From Scatophagus argus (taxonomy: Eukaryota > Chordata > Actinopteri > Scatophagidae), in the NCBI RefSeq assembly GCF_020382885.2, contig NC_058513.1:18253641-18317640 (forward strand): DNA of 64,000 nucleotides, in the 5' to 3' direction. The notes under the pieces were generated by a model. That model was not told the DNA's origin and did not search any database. It was given only the letters and a program-made list of their open reading frames with translations. Below are positions 48,651 through 63,600 of the stretch, piece after piece. A program made the position numbers and the translations under genes. Position 1 is the stretch's first letter, and each line of letters starts with the position of its first letter.

Positions 48651-51600
48651 ACAGGTTATATGATCGGTAGGGTTAATTAGTCCCTAAATTCTGACCCTAA
48701 ATTATATTGGAGTGATTAACAAGTGAATAAAGAGAGGAATTTTGTGATAAAAATACCAAAGTATATCACATACCAAGGCATAACTGAACAATCAACACAG
48801 GGACACAGGACTGGAACTTGGAAGATGTATTTTTATGAGCCTAAGAAGCAGTGGGCTTTTGTTTTCAGGGTTGCCTGTTAGATAAACCCAAACACTAACT
48901 CTTTTCAGACTATTGGGGTTTCAGAATAATGAGCTGTTGGAACAATGGGCAGCCCCCCAAAAAAACTGGACTACTGTATTTTTCTCCTTGGTTGCCTGCC
49001 AAGCCTCAGAGTAAATGTATAGTAATAAGGACGACATAGCGTGAGAATGCAGCTCATATCAACAATGCAGTGGGCCTCCTCTTAATTTCGCACATGGCTA
49101 CTCAGCAACATTTTCCCCTGCAGAAATAAGAAAAGAGACGCACATCCGCACACATTACGTCACTTCTCTCTTCACCCCCTACTAGACCCACAGACCTCTG
49201 GGTGATATTCGAGCAGCCTGGAATTACGTCGCCTCGATTTTGGTGCAATTAGAGCATCGGGTCCTTCTTACCAAGTCCCCTCGGAGGCTCATGCAAGTCT
49301 GTTGTACGTGTGGAAAAGTGGGTCTTTCAGGAAGCCAAAAAGACTGGAGGACGGCGGGTAATGAACTAAAAGCAGCCTGTCGTGCGAGTGAGCCTTTCCA
49401 GGTCTCGATGACATGAGCGCAGGTGTGCTCTCACATCACCGGAGTTACAGAAATTAGATGAGATGGTGTGTTGCTCCATCAGCTGGTGATGCGTTCGGGA
49501 GGCAAAGGGAAACTTAGCAGCCAAGAAATGCGATCAGACCGAAGTCCTCAGGCTGTGGCATCTTGAGTTCAAAGGACAGATTTTGGAAAATTGAGGCCTA
49601 ATGACCTTGACTGGGGAGAAAAAGGCCTCTTGTCCACACTGTGTGCAGCTGTGGCAGATGAGAAGGGGACCTCTTAGGACAACTTTTAGACACAGCTGCC
49701 ATGTCACCTTGGGAAATTGAGCACAGAGAGCTGAGCTTTGGTGAGGTCACTTCAAGTTTAAATCTGGGCTAAATATGGTTGAAAAGTGAATTTATTTAAA
49801 CATCTGGGTGACATATGGTACGAACCTTGTTACAGCAGCCTTTTAAGAGCTGTATATAATAACTGAACGAGGGTTCATGTTATGTTTAAAACACCCACAT
49901 ATGTGCAGTTATTTTGATGTAAAAATGGTTTGCTAACCGGACTAACCATTTCTGTCCTCGTTTGTTTCGGTAATGAAGCACTCAAGCACGGGAGCTGAGG
50001 CAAAACAGCGAAGTGGATCTTGTATTTGCTGGTGAGCATCAGCTGTTTCATTCATGCTGGTCTCATTCACCAGCTGACTTGTATCGTCCAATCATGACTG
50101 AGCAGGTGCAGAGGTGCGCATTGCGTGCAATTCCAATGCAACACCACTTAACCATCACACAATCAGTATTTATATACTACATTCACAGTTTGAGTTCAGT
50201 TTCTTATCTCAGATTTTGGTCTGTTATTTAGTTTTCTTGTCTATATGCCATCCATCCATCAGAGCTCCACCTTTTTCTTTCAGCCACTCCACAGAGCAGT
50301 TTGACACATTTCTCACATATTCAGAGCGTCTGTTGTTGAAACGGAGCTCTTCCCGCGGGTGTGGGATCAGGTTTGAGAAAGTTCAGCGCAGCTACTCAGA
50401 GGACAGCCAGAACCGAAGGAGCGGGAGCAGAGTTTCTCACAGAGGATTTCGTGTGGACTCTGCACCGTCTCTTTCAAGTACCGAAACCACAGGACCTGGA
50501 GAGGAGCAGCTCTGCTTTCTCTTGACGTCAGAGCAGCGTGCACTGAACCTCACATCACCGCGGCGGATCGATCAGTCTCTCCTCATCTCATTATTGCCGT
50601 CTCATGTCTAAGGTCTTTGTGATACAGTGGAGCTTGATGATGTGCTATCAAGTGTTTGCTTGTATGCATTTATTATTGCGTCCACATGGCTCCAGATTGG
50701 TGTTTCAGGAAAAAGACTGACCCGAGTCAAACATTTCCGCTGCTTGGACCGTAAAAATGATTCCAGCTTATGAATACCTTTTGGTTTCAAAGTGACAGAG
50801 AACACTATGTTTTTAACAGAGCTCACACACACACTGAAATTATTTGGACCTCCTCCCTTCAGGTCTGTATCTCAGATTTTACTACAGATTTTATGTTTTG
50901 TACTGGTGAAAAAAAACAACAAAGGAATCTATTGTGTTTTTTGCCAGTGCAGGATTTATTTCACCGTTGATACAAAATGTCCAGACTGTGCTGCTAGCTA
51001 CACACGAGTCAAAAAAGGACAGGATTAATACGTGCTGCTGTGTGCTTCATATGTTCCTCTAAAGTACTTTAAAAGTGCAGTAAAGTATAATTTGTACATG
51101 AGAATGTAGACCATATAGTGAAACTACCCAGAGATCCGGTAGCCAAAGTCCTGCTGTATGTTTTCTTTTACACCCCCAAGGCCCCAAAGCCACGTGACCC
51201 CCCCCCCAGAACTCCTCTGTGACCGACCCCGTTGACCCTCAGGTTGGCCTCAGGTGGTGCAGACCAAACCCTAACCTTACATGTGGCACAGGTTTCTGTA
51301 AACACAGCTGATGATTCACTGCAGGACCTTCTGGTCGCAGAGCAAATATGTGAAAATCTGCGGCACTATTGTTTAAGTGTCTTCTAGTTATTTCTAAGCA
51401 AATATTCAATTTTGCTGAACTCAGCGTGCAAACGTACATTTACTGATTATATGACCGAACCAAATCTGACACCAGCCTCACTGGCCTATTGGAAAACAAG
51501 CATCTACAAAACAGGGAAATCGATCTCCTCACGTCTCTCGGCTTTTGCGTTCAGATGGGTTGACAAATGAAACTGAGGGGTCAGTTTGGGTCAGTTATGG

Positions 51601-54600
51601 TCAGGTTTAGAGAAAGATCGTGTTCTGGTTTAAAATGAACTACTACCTCAGCTGGAGACGGGTTTGGTCCGACGTCTTGTTCACCTGTCGGTCTAACCAC
51701 TCGGACTTTGTCGCTCAATATTAATGTCATCTGATTCCTGTCATAATTACTGTGGCCTCTAGAGGGCATGAACAAACACACAGTATGTCAGTGTGAGACA
51801 TCTTTTGACACGAGGATACCATTTACACTACACTGATTTCAGTGCCACAAGAACTCAGTGAACTCAGGAGTCAAAGTGTGACCAGGCAGCGTCACTATTT
51901 AATCAGACGAGGTCTGCAAACCCCACACTGCAGCAGGTGACTTAGCAGCTACATTTTGCCTCGGTGCAGCCAATAAGGGCTCCATTATCCTCCCCCCACA
52001 TGTCCGCCCAACCAGCACTGCCACCCAGTAGGTCTCCTCTCAGAGGGGCTCTCCACCACGCGAGGCAGGCAGATTTTCCACTGGCTTAATGAGAATCACA
52101 GACAGAAGAGAGGAAATGTGCAGGGTATTTATAGAAAAATGAGAGGAATGCAAGCCCCTTAATTGTGCTTAGTCTATCTCTGCCTGCAGAACCTGTTCTC
52201 CACTGCTGCCCCTGATTTCCTACATGGACTTCCAAACACGGGACAATGACTGAAAGAGAAAATGTTCTTAAAACAAACCTTTCACACCAGATGTGCATGT
52301 AAGAAACACTTGGCTGACTTTTCTTCATTGTGGCAGGTCATTGCATAAAAAAGGTATTTATGGTAAGAGCAGGGAATTTTGTAGTTACGTTCGGAGGAAA
52401 ACAAGGACTGATGTACTTCCTGTCCCTTTACTTTCCACCCCTGAAGCTCATCTGTGAACCTGAAATCAATTGATCAGATGATCTTCTCTGAAAGCAGCCA
52501 GCAGATTAGGGATCGTATTCTGACATGTTTTTTCTTTACTAATGTAAGGTGATCAGACCTGGATTCTGGATGAACTGGATTCACATAAATATCAACTCAT
52601 AAAGCCTAGACTTACAAATGAGACTTCATCTGAAGACAAACTTCCAACCAATCAAATGACATCCTTCAAGTTTAATTTAAACAAGTTAATTCAATGGATG
52701 ATTTCACGAGAACACACATTTTTATTTGTGTTTGCTTCTTTTCCTCGCAGGAGATCAGGTTCCAACAGCCTCTCTTTTCAATCCAAAAGCTCAGGGGCTG
52801 CTGCTGCACTTGGGTCAACTGCACAAAGCTTGTCCTCCTCCTCATGGGCTTCAAGCAAACTCCCAGCGGAGACTGACTCAGCATCCTAACCCAGATCCAC
52901 ACACGTCCCCTTTCCTTGTCTGATCTTAGGAAAATCTAAGAAGCGCGATGAGCAAATAGCCTTAATGAAAGGCACACTGTTTACTCGGCGCAGTGAATCA
53001 CTTGCAGCGTGACTGTGTGTTTATGTCATGTTTGTCCTCTGTTGTCACTAAAACACCGTCCTGTCCGCCGCCGCCGCCGTTCTGCAAGGTGCACTCAGGA
53101 AGGAGGCTTTCCGCTTCAAATTAAACGAACACGAGACACAAAGTGGAGTCAGGCTGATCTTAAGCCAGTGATTAAATACATTAAACAAGGCTCCATAATA
53201 AGTTGAATTAGGTGGGTAGTACATCACAGGGATGAGCAGCATGGAAAATAAGTGTAATCTACTTCAGTGAAAAACACTCCCAAACACACGAGCGCAATGC
53301 AAGAGCATGTGCTGTCAACGTTATGTCATTTTGCATGCAACCAGACGCTCAAAGCGCACACATCTGTGAGTCCAGGATTGGTGGTGTAAAAACACCCAAA
53401 CACCAGCTACACGACTGTTTGGATTTCTCCGTAATGAGGTATGATGATAGATTGAGCTGGTGAGGACTACAGGATATTTCATATCGACCAATGGGAGCTC
53501 TAATTTTGGATTGTTATTACAGTAGTCCTGCTCCCCGGGCAAAAGTGTTCTGTCATGTCTTTATTTACTCTGCAGGGCCACATGGTGGTATTTACCCTCA
53601 AACAGACAGCCGAATGGGAAGCCAGAGAGATTGGATCTCACTATTTACTAAACAGGGCAGTAATACACCTGTTTTTGCCCTTAATCTTCGCCTGACCCCT
53701 CGCTGTCCTTTCGTCTTTCCGTTGTGTTGAATGCCATTCTTCACCCCCCCCCCCAAAGTAAGGCGGTCAGTTTCCCCTCCTTCAGGATGTAATCGTTTGA
53801 GTAAAAAGATAAATAAGTGAGCAAAGAGATATTTGAAAGGACATGAAAGCAGAGCTCCAACAGCTCGGAGCCTGTTGATGACTGATGCCTTAAACTGTTT
53901 CACTTTCTGCTGCCTGACCTAAAAGCCTCGTGTCTGGTGCTGTTGTGTTGAGTTCTGGCTCGTTATGAAAGCCCAAAACAGGAAACAAAAGGAAAGCTGA
54001 CATAAGTAGCGCACACACCTTTTAGTTTCCCTCAAAAGATTAGTTTCATCACAGCTCTGCTATGATGGTTTCCATGTTATTCTGATCAGGATAATCAAAC
54101 ACAGAGTGTTACTTTCTGGTCCAAAGTGGCTGCACAGAGAATTTTTTCCCCCTCTCGGTCTCCTCAGGCCACTCAGAGGATCAACTTCATCAATACAGGA
54201 AGCCAAGAGGTGAGGCAACAGCACGGGTTAAAAAACCCACCAAATCTGAGTAATTAGGTCAGTTGGTGTCGACGCCCCGATGCCGAGTCCTCCTCCGGGT
54301 TCATTAACTCTGTGTTGTGATCCCAGCCTAACGAGTCCCGTTATAAAATGCTTTTTATCTCTGAAAGCAGGTGAAGATCAGATACCGATAGACATCTTTC
54401 AGACTCAAATATAACAAAATCAAAGGAATAAAAAAAGTCTCTTCTTGGCCGGACAGCAGTGAGTTGAGATATTCATATTACTGTAGTGCTGTTAGAATTA
54501 CTTTACTCCCTTTGATGCCTTTCAGATCTGTATTTTATTCTCCGAATGATCCACTTGACTGAATCAGTTCAGCTCAACCGTGACAGGAAGTTTCCTCGCC

Positions 54601-57600
54601 CAAAGGTTACCTCAGCAGAGCTCACGCTGCAGCGAGCATCCAGCGGTCCACACAACAACGTCAATAAGCCATAAACTTTATGTTCTGATCCGACTTTTTC
54701 CTGACCCTCCTCTAATTGATCTCACAGTAACCTTCGAACAGTATCTGGGTAAAGCTGTTTCTGTGGGTGACATATGCTGGTGGTGCCACCTCCACGGTTA
54801 TTAAAATGTTCCAGTAGTCACCCTCAACCTCACTCCTGGTTAATTTGCTGCCGTGGTACACCATGTCTAGTTTTTTTCCCTCAGCGTTGCAGAAACGCTG
54901 TGGTTTGACCTGTTACATGACAGCCCTGTAAACTCACAGCAGTTTCAACAGTCGGTTTCCTGTCCTAAAACTGCTCGCACCCTGCGCCGTGATGCAAAAT
55001 GTCACCCAAAAAGCAGAGTACCTGCAGAAAAAATAGAAAAGAAAAAGAAAGGAACTGATGATATAATGCTGATAGAAAGGAGGAGAATATTTATCTAATA
55101 ACTCGCAATCAGGTGGTTTGCTGTATGTGATCCAGAACGCCATTAAAAACATAAATGAGGTTTATTGCTTGATTAAGAGTGTTTGCATTTCTAAACTGCC
55201 TTCCATTGATGTGAAAGTTAAAATACTCCAAGGCTTAATTCAGTTCTAACCTTTGCTGGGTCAGTGTAATCAGAAAATGCTGTTTGCATGAGTTTCTTAT
55301 TCAGGGTGTTGTCTTAATCAAGTTAATACTGGAAATATTACAGTCCATGTAAATGTTATGTCTGTGTACAGCTGCCAGAAAGGCCTGATTTTTGGCCAGG
55401 TTTTTGTCATGTCCAAGACAGGCAATGGGAAGTCGTAAAGTAAGCACAGAATATGATCTATTACACGTAGAAAAGCTTTGAAAGGGCAAATGGAGTCTCT
55501 CTCTGACAATGAGACAATAAAAAATAAAATACTGAGAAGGAAAATGTTTTGGATCTTAGAGAGAGAAAGTCTGGCCTGCCATGTTACGTTATTCAACACA
55601 TTTCCTCCTGATCTCACAGCTGTGCAGGTCATTAGCAAACAGTTGCACGGGAACCACAGGCCCTGCCAAAAGCTCTGCTGCAACTCCTGCTGTACATCCT
55701 GGGGTCACGGCAGGCCTCTGGGCCCGCGTCCATGCGAGGTCTGAGACGTAAACGAGACGCTCTCGAACATAAGAGCTACTGGCGATGACAGATCCCCGAG
55801 ACTGGACAGGATCATGGCTGCCGATTCGTGACCTGAGGTCTGAACAGTGGGAAGTCAACAGCACGCAGTGGCAATCTCATGCCAAGCTCAGCCAAGTGCA
55901 GCCCGGAGAGCTGAAGAGCCCGAGGCAGAGCTGTGGGCTTGGACTCACGTCACAAAAATGAAGACTCGACTTCAGGCTCAACAGCCTACACAACTGACTC
56001 GACTTGGGACTTGGAAACAAAAACATTCAAGTGTCGAACTTTGACCTGTAAAAAGGAAGTCGGACAGATTCTTACAGCCCTTACACAGCCAGACACCTTG
56101 ATTATATCATTGCTAGGCCAATGGAAGGACTTTCTCTCAACCAAAGCAGTGAAAACAGAAGATGGAGTTTGGTGACGTAGTGAAGCAGTGTGGGATCATG
56201 GGAGCTTTCTTCATTGTTAAAGAGGCACCACTGATGATTAAAATCTATCTGACGTGACTCGGGCAGAAACGTTCACGGACAAGACGATGCTTTAAAGCTT
56301 AATTCAGGTCATGTTTGTGTTTGCCGGCTTCTCAGTGATGTCTGTGACACCTGAAAACGTCCGGCGTCCTTTATTGCTTCCAAGTCAAGGCTTTGCTGAG
56401 CTCATGTTTAAGGTCATCTCTATGCAGCACGTGAGGAGAAGATCTGGCCTTGTAGAAGAAAAAATCCCTCAGCAAACTGTGAGAGGAGCAGATCATACTT
56501 TGCGTCTGGTCAATGAGCACAATCGATCATGTAAAGACAGCAGATCTCTCAGTTCAGCTGCTGCACAGACGCTGTGCTGTTCACATGTACCTGCTGCACA
56601 CACACGTGTAAAATCGCCACACGAGGGTTACCAGAACACGTCTGTAATGGGAGCTGAGCGAGGCGGCACGCTGATCTGAGTGTTGCCATAACACTGTCGT
56701 GTCAGCCTGACTGTGTTTACCAGCAATTTCTATTGTCGCCGTGCTGCCCATGATGGCAGACTTGCTTTTGAACACACGGAGCTGTAGAGCTTACAATAGA
56801 AACACCACCTCCCACTGTTGTTGTGTAAACCGCAGACATCAAATGCTGAAGTGGGATTAGAACAAAAGGCAATGCTCAGAAAACATGTCGTCCGTGCCAG
56901 CGTAGTTCCTTGAAATCCATCCCACAATTCAGCAGACATCAGGCCATATTTCCCATGACGCTGGCTGCTTGGGAATCAAAACATCTTCAGCCACATTTAA
57001 CTTTATGTCTCTGCATCCTGCTGTCCTATTTTTATCTGTCACTTGAATGGCTGAACATCTCTTTAGCCAGACGTGCTAACACAGACACATTTACAGAATT
57101 ACTGGTTAATGTTGATAAGTGTTGTCCCCATCAACACAGCTATCTGTATGGAATAATACAGCGAAGCTATGAACTAAAACCAAAAAACCACAGTGACTCG
57201 TCTGTTATGATGGGCTAAACACAATCTAAATCAGTCACTGCTATAAGAGAGACACGACCAGCTGATCCCAGAGCTGCGTGGGAGGGCTGATCTACGTAAT
57301 TATTATTATTATTACTACATTACACAAGGAACAAGGAAGGTCTTTTGCAACTTACAACCTACATTCTTGATTTTATAAACTTTTTGACATGCCGACCTCC
57401 TTATTTTTGTTTTGCCAACTTTTTTAACTTCCCTTTTTTTTTTGTCTTCCTTTTGATTTCAACAACGAAACGTTTATACACCGTTTCATTCTCTCCAACT
57501 AGCAACAGCCTCCAAGAGTCTAGCTGTATGATGACAGCATATTTAGCATAATTTTAGGACAAAAATAATAATAATAATGATACTAATCTGTTATTTATCT

Positions 57601-58052
57601 TTGACTTTATTTTGCATCATTTTGCATCATTGCATCATACTCCTGCGTCTGCACTTGTGCAGTTCAGTGCTGCCTGTATTTGAGGCACTCTGTCCAGCCC
57701 ACTTTTACCCCCCACCCCGAGGGCGATAGTTATTCAGCGTCTGCTGTTTTTCCCTGTGTTTGCTCGATGTGCACAGTCGGTTTTGGTGACTGTTCAGAGG
57801 GGCCTGGCTGAACGAGACCACACGAAGCCCCAGATCGTGTTGATACAGTTGCCTACCCTGAGGCTCGACAACAGTCCCTGAAGAGAGGGGCCAGAGAAAT
57901 GGATTAGGCCCCTGGCACTGACCTTCTTCCCTGTTCACCTCCCCCAAGACGCAGGAGGTCACGGCCCTCACAGCTGAGCTCCGAGTCGGGTCCCACTCCT
58001 GCTGGCCATATCCTACTGGCTTGTATTCTCCACACGGACGCTGATTGTTTAC
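48651..58052. other. Gene-poor interval
   Basis: AT-rich sequence with short A/T microsatellites (57300-57315, 57563-57580), a C run near 51199, and a moderately GC-rich patch at 50330-50610. The open frames are short, mostly lack a usable ATG, and match no family I recognise. A weak zinc-ribbon-like frame at 50807-51028 is discussed in findings. Confidence 0.4.
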
Positions 58053-58100
58053 CTGCTGCACGGGCGCCTGTTTGATCTGAGGTCGCACCTGAACGTCTTC
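58053..58100 (-). CDS. Candidate 48-nt coding exon of an unidentified gene
   Basis: On the reverse strand a GACTCTGTTCCAG acceptor precedes 48 nt without stops (EDVQVRPQIKQAPVQQ), and a GTAAAC donor follows. The Gln/Val/Pro-rich peptide was not recognised. The length is a multiple of three. This is a splice-signal prediction only. It could be chance in 23 kb of apparent non-coding DNA. Confidence 0.2.
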
Positions 58101-60556
58101 CTGGAACAGAGTCAAACATGTGACAAAATCGGATCACAACAGGATCACCTGAGATCTGAAGAAGGCTGAGATTTTGCACTGCTGCTGCTGAGTACACTTG
58201 ACATCACAGAAATGATGTTGAAATAGGAGTGAATCCAAATATATCTGGGCAGATGCCATGGAATCTTCTCACCAATCAAATGGATTTGCACAACACACAA
58301 GACCACCCCTCTGCAGAGGAAGTACTGTAGATCTCTCACACAGGAAAATCTGAGTCATTGCTCACTTCCAATAAATCTGTTTAAATCAGATCAGAGTCCA
58401 AGCACATGCCCACCGTCATGCTGAGGGATTTAACACAATTTTCTTAAGCGAAGATTCTTTCTAAAAGTTACCTGCTCTGCTGCCAGAGTCGAAACAAGAC
58501 GTGTGGACTGACAAAACACAATAATAATGGACCTTTGCCACATTATAGAAGGAAATCATTCAGACCTCATCAGCGGCTACTATGACACAAAGTCTCAAAT
58601 GAAAAACACTGAAAAACTCCTCAAACATCCCGAGGACAAACATTCAAACTGTGCACAGCAGACTGCAGCTCAGAAATCAGCTGAAGGAGCTTCATCACGT
58701 GGCCAAATATCACAAGAGTTAAAGTCATCAAGTGTCATTTACAGTCTGATCCAATATGTGTTTGCTACGGACTGCTTGTAAGACGCTCAGGTTTTGTCGA
58801 GTTTGTTTCTGACTGTGGATCCTGGACATTCTTTAAGTTTGCAGAATAAAGTAGACCTCTAAGGCGGGGCCCAGAAGGAGACGGCCTGGGAGCCCGACTG
58901 TCCAGTAAAGTAATACATTTGGGCCTAATTAGCTTATTGTTGTTAACACGACAGTGAAGCTCATCGTAGTTTGGTAAAACAGAGATGCCTCAGAAGGTGC
59001 ATGTTTGTATTTCATAGTAACATTTGGTAAAACAGGTGTAGGAATATTTCTTTTCTCAACATTTGTCTTTACACTCTCAGTTTAAACTGGGTTGTTATCG
59101 AGTCAGACACCAGACTTTGGCCTCCTCCATGTGGCCCAACTCTGGAGTCATAAAAGATACCGTTAAAACAATTCAGTGCAAGGCCTCGGTTTGCTTCAAA
59201 TTAATTAGACATGCAAACTTTTATGAGCTTTCGTTATTCTTTCCTTGTCCTTGTTTGCTTGAAATTTAAAAATGTTTTTCAGTGCTGCTCTTGTTCATCT
59301 GAAGTGTCACAGAAAAGATGCCAGGTACACTCGTTAAGTACTCAAAACGAGAACGTCTGTAATGACTTTATAACATTACATGACATCACATGTCACTGTC
59401 ACTGCAGTTGTTGCTTTGTTTATTTGTGTTGCTCCTCTCCTCCTCCTCCTCCTCTTTATTTTCTTTCCCTCCGCTGTTAGAGGCCGTAAGTCGATTTCCT
59501 ATTATCTGGAAAACAAGGGCAGATTTTTCCACGAGGCCACTGCTGCGCGTTGTTAACTGTGCGTATGGACAACATGAATCATGTTTTCGATGCTGCGTCA
59601 GTGAAGTCAACTCCTTCCCTCCCCAAATGATTGAAAACAGCACCTCGGATACGGCGAAGGGTCTGCTGGATTCATCAGGCCATCATGTAGTGGAGCTCAC
59701 ATGGCTTCCTTTGAGGCCCTGGTGATTCTGATAGATATCAACCAATTTATTAAGATCACCATTTTCTATTTTTTTCCTAAAAAACATTGATTTATACATT
59801 TATCCAATTATATATTGGGAAACAGGTTTTGTATGAAGAATTTCACTATTTTATTAAGTACTCAAACGCCAAATGGTGCTCTACTCTTAACTGTAGTTAA
59901 CTTAGGCTGTAGCTACAGCTACTGTTAGCTCGGTTAGCCACGAAGCTAGTGGCCCAAAAGCTGCCTGCGGATACAGTATGGAGGTGATTTACAGCAGAGG
60001 CTCCTCTAAGCTTTCTGGTCTAAAAGGAGAATCATGTCTCCATTCAAGAACTCAAAAAACTGAGACATCATCATAACATTGTCATCATAAAAATATTAGC
60101 ACACTCTCATTAGCCATTAGCCTTTTAGTTCAGCTACGTTGTTCTGGGACAGAGACAGGAATCCCAGAGATGAATATCTGAAAACCTGAACTAATAAAAA
60201 CCAAACTCTCTGAGTGGATTGATACCAGTGGCCATGGGTCAGTGGAAAATATGATCTTTACAGTTTTGGTGAACTGCAACGTGGCTGCACTCATTACAGA
60301 CATGTTATGGAAATTTTACTGGGTCCTATATATATATCTATATATATTTAAAAAATGTAGCGTGTAAATATGCCAGTAAATGACAGAGGTGTCCGTGTCG
60401 CCAACACGTGTGCTCGGGTGCACATGCTGCTTGTCCTCCTGAGACGTCATGGAGCCCCTGAACAGGTTTAACCCCCGGGAGCTGGCACAGCAGGCCAATG
60501 ACCCAGTCCCTGGGGCCATAGGCGACAATGTTCTGCTCTGGACACACAGCACTCAC

Positions 60557-60626
60557 CTCTCTTTCCACTCAGCTCGGCCTCGGTGAAGCCGCACGTACGC
60601 CTGCTGGATTCCTCACTGGCTGCGAT
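60557..60626 (-). CDS. Candidate 70-nt coding exon of an unidentified gene
   Basis: On the reverse strand the segment is flanked by CAATTAAAG (acceptor, weak tract) and GTGAGT (strong donor). It reads IAASEESSRRTCGFTEAEL then SGKR without stops and is GC-richer than its surroundings. Same strand as the candidate at 58053. The product is not recognised. Confidence 0.2.
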
Positions 60627-63600
60627 CTTTAATTGACAACAGACCACGCTGGCACAATCAATGTGCTTTAAAAGCTGGGAGCACAATCATCTGTGTGTCC
60701 TCCTGCTACAGTCCACATCTGTCAGTCTTCACACTGTCCACAGGCAGCCATAGGAAGCTGACACAGAATTTAACACATTCTTCAGTGGGGTTTGTTACGG
60801 GTTATTTGTGATCACCCGACCCACCGGTGAGCTCAGTAAGGTGTGTTTTCAACACCCAGCCTTTCTGCTTCAGACCTCTCCCCAGGGAGGGAATGAGGTC
60901 ATGTTGTTCAGGAACCGACTCATCTATCAGGACAATGGACCACTTGCAATTTCCCAGGGTGCAGTGCTAAGTTGCACCAATCAGATGCCTGGGAATCAAT
61001 GCCCATATTTTCTTTCTATTTCCTACAAAGTCAGAGGGGTATAACTAACCATCTGATACCACATAACTGCTTCCTTCCTTGGCGAGTGTTGAAGGGAAAC
61101 CAACAAAGCAAAGTTAACACCCAACAGTGAGCAGTTCCTGCCTAGTGTAACAATAAAGCGTGCAGCTAATTGTACAGTTACTATACAGTACATGACATTT
61201 GACGCTGATGATGAAAACTCTGAAAGTACCACTAATTTTCTGCCTGGTTGATGTTTTCAAAGGTTACGTTTGAGGTTTTATCTGTTTGGATTAATATTTT
61301 TCCATCAAATCCTGGCATATTATGCTAAAAAAAATAAACAAAATAAAATCCAAGTATTCTGAGATTCAGGATCCCGTTTGTTGGTGTGGCTGTAACTACT
61401 GGGTGCAGGATGTTTGGTTCAGTATGTGACTTCCCTGGTTCAGTACATCCTGCGGCCCAAACTCTTAATGTCCAAATAGCCTTTTTATGCCTGTCTGACA
61501 GTGGACCAGTTTTCTGTCCATCAGCTGCGGTCCAGCTTAGCCCAGTTAGTCGAGCTCATGTGATGTCACTGCTATCTGAATGACAAACACAACCGACTCT
61601 CAGACCAGAGATATTTGGAGTTACTGTATAGGAGTATTGTGATTTCGCGTTAGTTCCAATGAAAATGGTGCAATGGTAATCTTGTTACTGTCAGGTAGAG
61701 CCAGACTTTCTGCCTTTCACTTTCTGTGCAAAGTTAGCAAAGTTAGTAGGGTGTGAACGGTCATATTTGGCATATCGACCTGAGAGCAGCGTTAATCTCC
61801 TCATCTAACTCTGAACTCTCAAGTGGATCAGCATTTTTCACAAAATGTTGAAATTTTCTTTTAACAAATCCACAGTCCTGTATGGCTGTCCCTGCCGACT
61901 GATGCTTTGGGCAGTTGGATCAAAATCTGAGCGTCCAGGCCGAACTCACACCTTGTGGACGAAAGAAAAACTGAATAATTTGATCTTCCAGATTGTGTTT
62001 GGTTACTAAAATACTGTTGGTAAGGTAACAGACAAATGTCTTGTGTCAGATCTGGACGGTCATCAAAGGAGCGTTTTCTTCAAACCTCGGCTGGTGTGAC
62101 TGAGAAGATTGAGACCTCCTGAGGTGGATTAGGAGGGATGACACAAAGTGTCTTTAAATAGACGTGTCGAGTGTGTCAACTCTCGCTGACCCGATACACT
62201 TTGCTCTCCAAATGCACTTGGATGGACATCATTCACTTCCACTTACTTAAATGGGAGAAAATCTGACACGTGTACCCCAAGGTCATCTATCAGGGTGTAT
62301 TTTGTTGCAGACCTGGATCCGGCTGCAGATTAAAAATGTCTTTTTATATTGTCATGTTAACATCCTGAGAATTGTGCAGCCTTTGTGAAGGTTGGCGTGT
62401 TGTGCTTGCTGTACTATACGCTTGTTTGTTTTCGCCTGTGCAGACCTGCACAATACGCCTGTATGACTGACAACATGGACTCATGGCAGTTTGTGAAACA
62501 TATCAAGTATAATGTAAAGGACTTGTGACCTCTAGTTTTAGTCAGTCCAGTTGAATTGGACTGCTCTAATGCAGGAGCTGCATGACATGATCATCGAACA
62601 TCTTCAAACTTACGTCTTAGCATTATGTCCCACTTCAAATGTGGTTTGTATGCATGTCACCACTTACAACAGACATCTCCACGTTTACGCATTCAGTGAT
62701 CTTCCCAAGGCTTAGCTGTTGTTTGAACACACTACATTCAGTCAGAAGTTTCGGGCAAAAAGCCAAGAAAATAATCATAAATTAAATAATAATGGAAACC
62801 TTTGCTTTGTTCACAGCTGAAAGAGCTGGAAATTTTTCTATGGACTTGAGCTGAAACAGAGTGAATACTGGACTTGAATTCATCAGGTGGACAAACATAT
62901 GACTCCAGAGTTAAAGTGTTGCTCTCTGTCTGCCTTTAAAAGGTGGCTTTGCCCTAAAAACCTAATGAGTTCATAAAGCTCATTCTGCAGATGAATATGT
63001 TTTTAATACTAAAAACCAGACAAACAGCCCCAGAGCTGTTATGTATTAGTGATACTGCGGGTCAGAGTATCAGGGCTGGGTTGCACACGGGATTCAGAGA
63101 CTGTACACCCACCTCCCTGACCACACCGCCTGCACAGCAGCAGCCAACTGTGGACTGCACCACTGACATTCCAGCTGGGTCTAATTTGGCTGCTTTTTCC
63201 CCTTCTGTAAATTTTATTATTATTTTTAATCATAACTGTTTCCTCTTGTGGTTATGTTAATATCTGGAAATACACTCCCGCAGCCTCAGATCACTCAAAA
63301 GTGTTTGCGTGGTGCGTGATTAAGGGCGCCTGGCGAGCCCGAGGTCCGGCCTTCGCGTGGGTAGGCAAAGACAGCAGCAGTGGCAAAACTTTCCAGGAAT
63401 ATCTCAAATAAATCAGGTGTGATAGCTGAACGGAAAAAAGCGGCCAATTTTCCATGTCCACTTTCCAAATATTCCCTCTACCAGGAAATCCAAGCTTTAA
63501 CACCTTTTGTCATAGAACACTTCTGCTGGTATTCAGAACAAAAGACAAGAAAAAAGATTCTGTCTGTGAGCGTAAACAACATCCTTTTCCACAGGTTTGT

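Noticed and set aside
50114-50611. 165-codon forward ORF
   Set aside because: No ATG in the frame, and the peptide is not recognised. No acceptor makes sense of its start.
57705-58115. 136-codon reverse-strand ORF
   Set aside because: Not recognised as a whole. Only a 48-nt piece with splice sites was kept as a weak candidate.
63320-63375. tRNA-like GC-rich stretch
   Set aside because: No acceptor stem or consistent A and B boxes could be built.
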